DNA of 43,276 nt from NCBI GenBank assembly GCA_964550025.1, contig CAZJYI010000098.1:1-43276 (forward strand). Direction: 5' to 3'. The translations under genes and the position numbers were made by a program. This stretch comes from CAZJYI01 sp964550025 (GTDB lineage Bacteria > Verrucomicrobiota > Kiritimatiellia > UBA8416 > CAYOBW01). This document shows positions 1-12,000 of this stretch, piece after piece. Each line of letters starts with the position of its first letter. The first letter of the stretch is position 1. The notes beneath the pieces were generated by a model that was not told where the DNA came from, searched no databases, and was given only the letters and a program-made list of their open reading frames with translations.

Positions 1-3000
1 GGCCTTGGGGATGAGACGATGGCCACCGGTCACGACAGGGTCTTCCACCTGGACATGACGGCCACCAACGTGGTCGACAGCACGGCGCCGACGGTCACCT
101 CGATCGGAGACGACGTCTACGGCGGTCCCATCTGGGAGGACATTACGCCGGTAACCTTCACGCTGCACTTCGACGAGGACATCGACGAGTCGACCGTCGA
201 TGCCACCGACTTTGAGAACGCCGGCTCGGGGGTCTCGTTCACGGTCGGGACGATCACGAAGATCACGCCGACCAACGCCCCGGCACAGGTCACGGTGGCC
301 GTCAACCCCTCGGGGAGCGGGACGCTGCAACTGCAGATCAAGTCGGGTGCCGTCATCACCGACACGGCGGGTAACCCGCTGGACACGTCGTCGGCCATTC
401 CGGACGCCACGACGATCACCGTCAACGCCGGCAACGCGCCGGCTACGGTCATTACCGGTACCGCCGGCGGCAACAACTCGTGGAACAATGACGGCAACTG
501 GTCAGTCAACCGGCCGTACGGCAACTTCGCCTCTGTCATCAGCAACGGCGTTCTGGCGGCCGTCGACAATGGCTCCGAAACGCCGGTCTACAGCGGCGGG
601 TTGGCGATCAGCAACAACGCGACGCTGCGCGTCGGATACGGCAACCCCGTGCTTTCGGAGGAGCTGAACGCTCTGGGGACCGGCACGATCACGATGTACA
701 CCGGGGCGAAGATCGTCCTTCGCTATCAAGCGGCGGTGACCATGGCGCAGGCCATCTCGCTGCAGGGCGCGGCCCAGGTCGACGGGACCTCTTCAACCAC
801 GGCGCACCACCAGCCGCGGACCTTCTCGGGCGGATTCAGCGGCCCGGGCTCGATCACGTTCTGGTCGGGCAACAACAACACATTCAACCTCAACGCGGCC
901 AGCACCCACTCCGGCGGTACAACGGTGACGAGTGGCAACTGTCATCTCGCCGCGAATGCGAACGGCGCCCTGGGAACCGGCAATGTGTACATTGAAAACG
1001 CGTCATCGCTGGTGATCGCGGGATCGCTGTCTGACACGATCGATAACAGTGCCGCCCTGCACCTCAACGGGGCCAAGGACTCGGGTCAGGCGGCCAAGTT
1101 GGTCTTGAATTCGAGCGAGACCGTTTTCCAACTCTGGATTGACGGTGTGCAGCAGCCCGGCGGCACCTACAACAGTTCGGAGAGCTTCATCTCCGGCGGC
1201 GGGACCTTGACCGTCACCGACAGCCCGCTCAGCATCACCAACAGCGGCGCGGTGAACGTTCTTCACGACTCGGCCGACCTGGTCGGCGAGCTGTACGGTC
1301 CGAGCGACACGTACGACCTCTATCTCTACTGGGGCGAGAACAACAACGCCGACGGTGCGGCGTGGCTGGCCGATGGCACCGCATCGAGTACGGACCTCGG
1401 TTCGTTCAACGACTACCGCAATGTCTCCATGACCGGGTCGGTGTCGGGGCTGACGCCCTCTACGACCTACTACTACACCATGCTGGCGACGAACGCGACG
1501 AAGCACGCCTGGGCCAGCCCGAACGCGACGTTCGACTCCCTGCCGCCTCCCGCGCCGCCCTCTGCGGGCACCAACGTCGGGGCCACGGCGCAAGTCGCCG
1601 GCGGGGCCACGCTCAACGGCGAGCTTACCGGCGGCGGTTCGGCCGACGGGTGGATCTGCTGGGGCGGCTCCGATGCGGGGACGAGCACGGGCGCCTGGGA
1701 GAACGTCGTCTCGATGGGCACGGTCGTGGAAGCGGTGCCCTTCTCGACCGACGTGAGCGGGCTGCTGTATGGCAACACCTACGCCTACCGCGTCTACGTT
1801 TCGAACATCTCCGGCAGCGGCTGGTCCGACGCCGCGACCTTTGCCCCGGCGGCGCCTGAGCCTTCGGCAGGCGTTTCTATCGCAATCTATCGGGAGGCAG
1901 CCGCGGGAGACGCCTTCACGACCGCCGATTTCGACCACGCGTGGGATACCACCGTGCGTGACGACGGTGACGATCACACGCTGAACGCGAACGGCATCAA
2001 TGTGGAGTGCGCTGCCGGTCACCATCTCGTTCTGCATTCCGCCCGCTTCGACCGCAGCAGTGCCAACGGGAACCGCACTGAAGGGCAGTCTTGCCTGGTG
2101 CTGGCGGGAACAGAGCTGAGATACGGTTGGGGACAGGGGTACACACGCTACGACAACGGCGATCTTGAGATGATCATCAATGGCGGCACGATTGTCGATG
2201 TTGCCAACGACGGTGACGCCCTGCGTCTGCGTTCGTACCGAACTGACAACAACGCCGCCGCTCAGATGACACAGGTCGCGGACGCCGCGGGCCTGCAGTT
2301 GATCAAGCTCGATGACGATTGGGACTACTGCCGGCTGGCCAAGAGCGGCGACGTGGCGGGGCCTGTCAATGCGACGTTTGTTCCGGTTTCGTATGACGCG
2401 GTCGACGAGCTGGACACGGGGTCCTTCGGGCACTCGGGCGAAGACATTACGCTCAAGACGGCCGGACACTATCTGGTGCTGGCCAATACGTATTTCCATT
2501 CGTCTTCCGGATCGTCGCGCAGCGGCTACAACCAGCGGCTCTCGCTGGGCGACGGCACGACGCAGACCTATCTCGATGGTTCGCGCACGTGGGTCTATGT
2601 CCGGGGGAATGAGAGTACGCAGGAGGGTGCTGCCTCGCTGGGGATGATCATCGAGACGACCAGCGCCAACGAAGTGCTCAACGTCGAGGCGAACAAGGAG
2701 ACGGGACAGAACCCCACAATCCGGGCCTTCGGGACGGGGGTGACCATCGTCAAGCTGCCGGATGACGGAGACTACGTGAGACTCGACGGCCCTGCCGACG
2801 ACTTCAACCCGTCGTCGGAGACGGCGCAGACCTGGGACACGCGGCACGAGCTCGACGCCGCCTTTACGCACAGCGGCAGCGCGTCGACCGTAACGGTGAA
2901 CGAGGACGATGACTACCTGTTCACGACGGCGCTTTGGGACGATGATGACGGCTCGGGCCGCGGTAAGCCGTGGCAGCGATGGCGCGTGAATGGGACGGAT

Positions 3001-6000
3001 ACGAAGAAATACGCGGGCATGGGACGGTACTCTCGCAACAGCGGTACGCAGGATACCGGCAACTGGTCGGGCATCGCGCTGGGGATGTCGGCCGCCGACA
3101 CCATTGAGGTTGTCAGCGTGGCGCTCGGAAACTCGGGCTCGAACACGGCGGACCACAAGCATCTTACGGGCGTTCGCCTGGGCTCGATCGCTTCTGCGGG
3201 GGCGATCATCGCCGTGACTCACGCGACCAACATCCTTTCCTCGACGGCCGATCTGCAGGGCACGCTCAACGGGCCCGACGCAGTCTTTACGGTCACGGCC
3301 TTCTGGAGCGAGAGCAACAACGTGGCGTCGGCGGAGTGGCTGGGTGACACGACGGCGTCGAGCGACGTCATCGGCACCTTCTCGAACCAGTCCGCCTACG
3401 CGGTGAATGGATCGGCATCCTCGCTGAGTGCCGGCACGACCTATTACTACACCCTGCGTGCCCACAACGCGTTCACGAACCACTGGACCGCAACGAATGC
3501 CACCTTTGATACGCTGGCGCCGCTGGCGCCGCCCCTGGCCGGCCTGAACGGGGGCGCGACCGGTATCGGTATCGGCACCGCCACCCTACGCGGCGTGATG
3601 ACGAACGCCGCGGCGGCGGATGCCTACATCTGCTGGGGGGACGATGACGGAGGCACCTCCGGCACGGGCAGCTGGGACAACGTCATCTCGATCGGCGTGG
3701 TCAGCGACGGCGTGGGCTTCTCCAACGTTCTCTCCGGTCTCTACTACGGCATCGGGTACGACTACCGCGTATACGTCACGAACGATGCGAGCAACGCCTG
3801 GTCGGCGGTTGGCACGTTCGCGACGCTGCCGCCGGCGGGGGGTGCCCCGGGAGAGCAGATCAGCTACCACCAGATCACGAGCGATGCGGACTCGGAGATC
3901 GGCAGTGGCTCGACCTATACCCACGCGTTGGACTTCGGCAGCAGTGGTGCGGCAACGGTGAACGGTGTTGCGTTTGCCACGGACGTGAACGTGGCAGCCG
4001 GAGGCAGGTCGAACTCCGGCACGCGGACCTATGGTCCGAACAATCATGGTGGCAACACCCCCCCGGGCGTGAGCGGCAGCATTGCGAGCGTGTTCCAGGA
4101 CATGCGTTACAACGGACCGGATCTGGGCTATGTCGAACTGACAGGTCTAACGGAAGGCACGTGGTATGACGTTCGGCTGTACGATCGCGCCTGGGACTAC
4201 AACGGCGCCATACGCACGTACTACGCCGGTTACGACGTGGGCGGCGACGGCTCGGTCGAGTTCACGACGCAGAAGGTCGATCAGAACAGGGCGACGCTGA
4301 ATCCCCCGGGACTGTCCGGGAACGTCTCGTGGGCGATGAGCCACGTCTACCAGGCGGATGCAAGCGGGACGATGCGAGTCATCATTGACTTGGCCGACGA
4401 TCAGACCGGCACCTATCATATCTACGGCCTCACCAATGAGGAGCTTCTTCCCGTTGCTTCTCTCGGCCTTGACAACACGTCCGCGACGAACGTCGGCGCG
4501 CGTGCGGCCCAGTTGGGCGGCACGCTGCAGGCAACGGGCTCGGTGTTTGACGTGTACGTCTACTGGGGAACGAACGACAACGCCGACAGTGCGGCGTGGA
4601 TCGGCGATGGGACCGCCTCGAACCAACTGGTCGGCACGTACACCAACGTGATGGATCAGTCCCTGCTCGCATCGGTTTCGGGGCTGGACCCGCTGACGAC
4701 CTACTACTACACGATGCGGGCTGTGAACGAGGCGACGAACCTGTGGGCGAGCCCGAACGTGAGCTTCACGACGTACGACACGCTGGCCATCACCAACATC
4801 GCGGCCTCCGGCGTGACGGGCGAGGCCGCCACGTTGACCGGCCGGCTGCTGGTCGCCGGGACGAGCGCCGCTGTGCGTGTGTACTGGGGGGACAACAACG
4901 GCGGGATCAATCCGGGCTCGTGGGATACGAACGCGTTGGTGGGAACCTGGACCAACGTCATCAACACGAACATCAGCTACGCTGTCAGCGGGTTGAGTTC
5001 GGAGCAGACCTACTACTACACCTTCCGCGCCTCGAACACGGCCGATAACGCCTGGGCCAGCCCGAGCCACAGCTTCCTGACGCAGCTCGGGTCGGGGCAG
5101 ACACCGGTCTTCACGAGCACGGATGGGACCTGGAAGGGCGCTGACCTGGACTGGGCCGACAATGCCAACGCGGAAACGGGGTACATCCTGCGTCGATCAA
5201 CGGCCGGCGCGGGTGGACCCTACACCGTGATCGCGACGTTGGCGGCTGATACGACGTCCTACTCCGACACCAGTGCATCGCCGGTCACGACCTACTGGTA
5301 CCAGTTGGCCGCAACCAGCTCCGTCAGCCAGAGCAGCACGGACTTCACGGCCTGCCAGACAAGCGTCACGACGGATGCGAAGCCCTACGCGCAGCTCGGC
5401 ATCCTCAATGTCGACCATGACAGCGGGATCAACCCGGCGACGGGCGCACCGTGGGCGGAGGGCGACACGTACCGCCTGGCCTTCGTCTCGATCGAAACGA
5501 ACCTGGCGGACTCCACGTTCATCGATGACTACAACACCTTTATCCAGAACGTCGCCAACAACAGCGCTGCATTCCCGAACCTTGGCGACGTCACCTGGAA
5601 GGTGATCGGGTCGACCGCCTTTGTGGATGCGCGTGACAATACCGAGACCAATCCCAACGAGGACGGAACGGGCGAGGCGATCTTCCTGCTGAACGGCACG
5701 ACCCGCATCGCGAACGACTACGCCGACCTGTGGGACAACAGCATCGACAACGAACTGCGGATAACAGAAGAGAACACCGTGCGTGACACGGATACCGCGG
5801 TCTTCGGAAACTGGGTCGGGACGTGGACCGGCACCGGGACGGCGGGTACCAAGGGCAACCCCCTCGGTGGTGGAACCAGCGTGACATTCGGTCTCGCTCG
5901 CGGGGGCACCACGGGCCATTGGGTCAACCGTGGTTCCAGTGATGGAACGCTGCATGCGCTGCCCTTCTACGGCCTGTCGGAACCCCTGACCCTGCGCGGA

Positions 6001-9000
6001 CTCATCACGGTCGTGAACCAGGCGGCGACGGACGTTGCTTCGACCTCCGCCACGGTGAATGCCGAGCTCCTGATCCCGATCACGAATGCTGACGTTACCG
6101 TTTACTGGGGACCGACCGACGGGGGGACCATCCCCGGGTCGTGGAGCACGAACGCGTACGTGGGATCCTGGACGAACCTGAGTTCGACCAATATCAGCCA
6201 CGTGATATCGGGCCTGACCTCCGGTCAGACCTACCACTACACCTTCTACGCTTCCAACAGCGGCGGGGCCGAAAACTGGGCTTCCCCGAGCCTGAGTTTC
6301 ACCGCGCTGGCGTCCCCCGTGGTCGACAACGCGGGCGGCGCAACGGCTGTGTTGGACACGAGCGCCACGCTGCGCGGCAACATGTCGACCGGCGGCCTGG
6401 CCACGGCCTACATCGTGTGGGGCGGCAGCATTCCGGGATCACCGGAGAGCACGGGTGCATGGGCCAATGTCGAGTCCATCGGTTCCGTCACCGACAACAG
6501 CGTGTTCACCCACAGCATCACCGGGTTGACGAGCGAGACGACTTACTACTACCGCTGCTTCGTGACCAACGCGATCGCCGGCGCGTGGTCGCCGGTCACC
6601 AACTTCACGACCCTGTCCGTGGTCAACACCATGACGGCGGGTGGGGCGGATGATAGCTGGAACACCGGCGGAAATTGGTCGCTTACCCACGTGGTGACGG
6701 GGACCGAGAATGCCGTTGTCGACACCGGGCTTTACGCGGACGTCAACAACGCCTCGACACCGGCCTACTCGGGCAGCCTGACCCTGAATGCGAATGCCAC
6801 GATGCGGGTCAGGAACAACACGGCAGCGACGGTTGCCTTCGGGGACGCGGCCAAGACCATCACGATGAATGCCAACTCGGGCTTTGTCATGGGCACGGGC
6901 AACTACACGTGGTCACAACCCATTGCGTTGGCCGGAAACGCCAGGGTAACGGGTGGCTACAGTACCACGGCGCACCACACCAGCCGTTCGTTCAACGGCG
7001 CCATCAGCGGGCCGGGGCAGCTGACTTTCAATGGTGTGAACAACAACACGTTCAACCTGAATGCCGCCAGTACCTTTGACGGGTTGGTCGCGTACTCCAG
7101 CCAGAACCAGGGCTTCCGGGTTGAGGCCAATGCCGGTGGAGCCTGCGGGAGCGGGGACGTGACGATCCAGGCGTATGCAACGCTGCAGGTCGATGCGGCC
7201 GACGTGATGGACGACAGTGCCGTGCTGTCCTTCAACGGGACCAGGGATTCGAGGAAGGCGTCCAAGCTGGTCATGAACGCCAATGACACGGTCTACCAGC
7301 TCTTCATCGACGGTGTTCAGCAGGACGGCGGCCCTCTCACGAGTGCCAGCGGACTGACCGATATCGATAGTGTCAACCTGATCTCCGGCGGCGGAACGCT
7401 GACGGTGATCGACTGGCCCGCGTACACCACCAACAACAGCGCGGTGAACGTGGACATCGCGTCGGCGGACCTGGTGGGGACGCTCGACGCGATCAATGAA
7501 ACGTTCGACGTGTACGTCTACTGGGGTACAAACGACAATGCGAGCTCCGCGGCCTGGCTGACCGATGGTACGGCCTCGAACACGCTGATCGGTTCCTACT
7601 CCGACGAGGCGTCGGTCACCGGCAGCGTGTCGTCCCTTTCGTCGTTGACGACTTACTACTACACGATGATGGCGTCGAATGCCGTGGAGGGCAGGATCTG
7701 GGCCAGCCCGAACGCCAGTTTCAGCACGCCGGGTCCGCCCACGGCTCCGACCGTGACCACCGGTGGCGGGGCCGCGAATATCGACATCGGCGGCGCCACC
7801 CTGCGTGGACTGCTGACGGCCGGCGGCCAGGGCAATGCCTGGATCTGCTACGGCACTACGGACGGGGGTACCGGCAGCACGGGCGACTGGGACAACGTGG
7901 CTAGCGTGGGCGCGGTCATCGAGGGCTTTGCGTTCTCGAACAACGTGAGCGGGCTGTTGTACGGCATCGAGTACGACTACCGCGTCTATGTCGAGAACGT
8001 TGCGGACTCCGACTGGTCCGAACTGGCTACGTTCATGACGACCTGGCCGTCTACCGATCCAATGCTGACAGTCACCGGGAACCTGGAAGCGCACTACGCC
8101 GCCAATGCAGGCGCGTCGGTCAATGGATCGTCCGTGGTGACGAACTGGGCTGACCAGTCCGGGAACGGCAAGGACCTGATCGTGGATGCCGGCACCCCGA
8201 CGCTGACCCAGAACGAAATCAACGGGCTTCCGGCAATCAACTTCAACGCCAACGGCGAAGGACTCAGGTTGGCGGATCTCGGCGACGAGTACTTCTCGAA
8301 GGAGACCTGGCTTGTCTTCCGCTCGAGCAATGGCGGCACGAAGTTCTCAGGGTGGAGCGCACCGTTCGGCCCGCTTGATCAGGGCGACAACAATGACCGT
8401 TCGTGGATGTTCGAGAACAACACGGCGCGTTTCTGGAATGGCGAGCCGCCGGCAGCGGTCAATCACAATGGGACAGTCATCCCGAACGGGGGGGACAATC
8501 GCTACGACATGTCCTCGGTCGGCAGCATGGGTGAGTTCATGGTGCTCAGAGTGGTGACCGGGTCCGGCAGCGGCACCCAGCCCCGGGCGTATGCCGTTGG
8601 GACGCGCAATGACCAGTGGGCCAGCGGACGCTACATGACGGCCGAGGTCATTGCCTACAACAGCACGAATACGACTGCGAACCAGGAGCAGATCGGGGCA
8701 TACCTTGCGGACAAGTACGCGCTTGACACCACCTATGCAGAGTTCTACCAGGCGGCCGATCTCGGACCGACGAACACGGCGGCGGACAATGTCACCTCGT
8801 CCGCCGCGGACCTGGAGGGGATTCTGAACGCGACGCAGTCGGTGTTCACCGCGTACGTGTACTACAGCGAGAACAACAACGCCGACACCGCTGCATGGTT
8901 GGCGGACGGGACGGCCACGAAGGTGCTCGTCGGCTCGTACACCAACGTGGATGACGTGCCGCTGTCCGAATCGGTCTCCGGGCTGAGTGATAACACGACC

Positions 9001-12000
9001 TACTACTACACGATGATGGCGTCCAATGATGCGACCATCATCTGGGCCAGTCCCAACGCCACGTTCGATACGCTCAGTGCCGCCGTGGCGCCGACGGTGA
9101 CGAACAACGGCGGGGCGACGAATGTCGGCGTCGCTACCGCCACGCTTCGCGGTTTGCTGACCGCCGGCGTCTTTGCCGATGCCTACATCTGCTACGGGGT
9201 GAGTGACGGCGGGACGGGCAACACGTCGGCGTGGGACAACGTCGTCTCGGTCGGCGTTGCCAGCGACGGCGTGGCGTTCTCGAACAACGTGTCCGGCCTC
9301 CTGTACGGGATCGAGTACAACTACCGCGTCTACGTGACGAATGCCGCGGATCACGACTGGTCCGGGCTGGACACGTTCACAACGCTGGCGCCGCCGCCGG
9401 GTGCAAGCGGGATGGTGGCCCCGGGCAGTCTGACCGTGACTTGTTCCGATGACTGGAACGATCGCCTTGAGATCGACGCGTTCAACGGTGTTGGCCTGGT
9501 GACCTCGAACACTCACAACAGCACCGCGGGCGACATGTGGCTCTCCAACGGCGGTGTAGCGAACGAGTGGATCAAGGTGGCATTGGGCAGTACGTACGAC
9601 CTCGACTACCTGCGTGTCTGGAACTACAACGAGAGCGGCGGAACGTACGTGAACAGAGGCGTCAACCAGTGCGATATCTACGTTGCCTCCACCGACCCCG
9701 GGGTGAACGTCGATGACTCCGGGGCGGCCTTCAATGCGACCGGCTGGACACTGGCGAAGAACAACCAGATCTTCACCAAGTCCCCGGGTGGCACGATAAC
9801 CAATACGGACGCACAGGTTGATCTCGGAGGCGTCAGCGCCGCCTACCTGGCGATCCGTGTCGACAGCAACCACGGTGGAGACAACTACGTCGGTTTGAGC
9901 GAAGTGCAGATCTACTACTCGACGCCCGAATCCATCGGCATTGTCAATGCTGCGGCATCGAACATCACGGATGCGGCTGCAGACCTGTACGGCACACTGG
10001 ACTCCACGGGTGCGGTGTTTGACGTGTACGTGTACTGGAGCACGACGAGCAACGCCAATGCCGCCGCCTGGCTGGCGGACGGGACGGCGTCGAACATGCT
10101 GGTCGGCGCGTACACGAACGTGGCGGATCAGTCCGTTGCGGCGTCGGTCTCGTCACTGAATCCGCTCACGACTTACTACTACACGTTCATGGCAACGAAC
10201 GCGGCGACGAACATCTGGGCCACGCCGAATCTGAGCTTCACGACCTATGCCGTACAGGTGGCGCCGACGGTCGACAACGACGGTGGAGCGACGGCCGTGC
10301 TCGACACGACCGCGACCCTGAACGGCAACATGTCCGTGGGCGGGCTTGCCAATGCCTATATCGTCTGGGGCGGCAGCATCCCGGGATCGCCGGACAGCAC
10401 GAGTGCGTGGGCCAATGTCGAGTCCATCGGTTCGGTCGGCAACAACGCACCGTTCAGCGTCGGGATCAGCGGTCTGACCGCCGAGACGACCTACCACTAC
10501 CGCTGTTACGTGACCAACTCGGTGGATGACGCCTGGTCGAGCGTGACCAATTTCACGACGACGGAGACCGTCAACCTCATGACGGCCGGCGGCTCGAGTG
10601 ACAGTTGGAACTCGGGCGGCAATTGGTCGCTGACACACGTGCCCACGGGTGCGGAGAACGCCATTGTCGATACCGGGATCTACGCGGACGTCAACAACGC
10701 TGCGACGCCGGCTTACACGGGGACTCTGACGCTGCGCGCGAACGCCACGATGCGGGTGCAGAGCGGCACCTCGCCCATATCGCGCCCCTTCGGCGGCGCG
10801 GCCAAGACGATTACATTGAACGCGGGGTCGGGGATCGTGATGGGAACGGGCAACCACACCTGGTCACAGCCGATCGAGCTGGCCGGCAACGCCAGGGTAA
10901 CCGGCGGCTACAGTACCACGGCTCACCATACGAGCCGATCGTTCAACGGTGCGATCAGCGGCGCCGGACAGCTCACGTTCAACGGAGTGAACAACAACAC
11001 CTTCCATCTAAATGCTGCCAACAGCTTCGATGGGCTGGTTGCGTTCTCGAGCCAGAACCAGGGCTTCCGGGTCGAGGCCAATGCCACGGGCGCGTGCGGC
11101 GCCGGCGACGTGACGATCCAGACCAATGTCACGCTGCAGGTCGATGCCGCCGACGTGATCGCCGACACGGCCATTCTCACGCTGAACGGTGTCAGGGACA
11201 GCCGTAAGACCGGCAAGCTCGTGCTGAATGCGGACGAGACGGTTGACAAGTTCTTCATCGACGGCATCCAGAAGGATGCCGGAACCTACGACAGCGGCAG
11301 CGGGCTGATCGACGCCGGCGGCAACCCGTTGATCGCGGGCTCCTTCACGCTGACCGTCGTCACCGGGCCGCCGGTCGTTCCGCCGTCGCTGACGAGCATT
11401 GAGGACAACGTGTACGGGGGACCGATCTGGGAGGATTTCGGAGCCGACGTGGTCTACACGGTCACCTTCGATCGCGACATGGACGACACGACAGTGAGCT
11501 CCAATGACTTCGAGAACGGGGGTACGGCCTCGATCGCGGTTGGAGCGGTGAACGAGACCTTCGACGGCGTGTTCAGCGTGGCGGTCACACCCTCGTCGGC
11601 AGGAACGCTGATTCTGCAGATCAAGGCCGGGGCCAACCTGGAGAGCTCGGTCGGCGGGGTGCTGGACACGACCAACGCACTCCCCGACGACACAACGATC
11701 ACGATCCTGGCGGGCAGTACGCCTGACACGACCATCACGGGCACGGCGGGAGGCAACGACAGTTGGAACGAGAGCAGCAACTGGGACTACGGTGTCCCGT
11801 TCGGCCCGCAGAATGCCATCGTCAGCAACGGCGTCGCGGCGCACGTGGAGAGTGCACCGCCGGTCTACACCGGTGACCTCACGTTGCTCGGCAACGCCTC
11901 GCTGTACCTGCGCACCGGCAGCGCCAAGGCGGTAATTCCCTCGGCGCCGCAGGTCCTGACCCTGCACGGCGGTTCGACGCTGTATCCCTTCGGCAATTTC

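Noticed and set aside
19..21. ATG at 19 as the true start of giant protein 1
   Set aside because: The frame is open to base 1, there is no ribosome site or signal peptide, and the sequence matches the interior of the paralogous gene.
1003..3483. Long - strand open frame (826 codons) opposite giant protein 1
   Set aside because: Arg/Val/Gly-rich shadow frame of a GC-rich gene. It has no ribosome site or domain pattern, and it lies wholly under a + strand gene with clear repeats.
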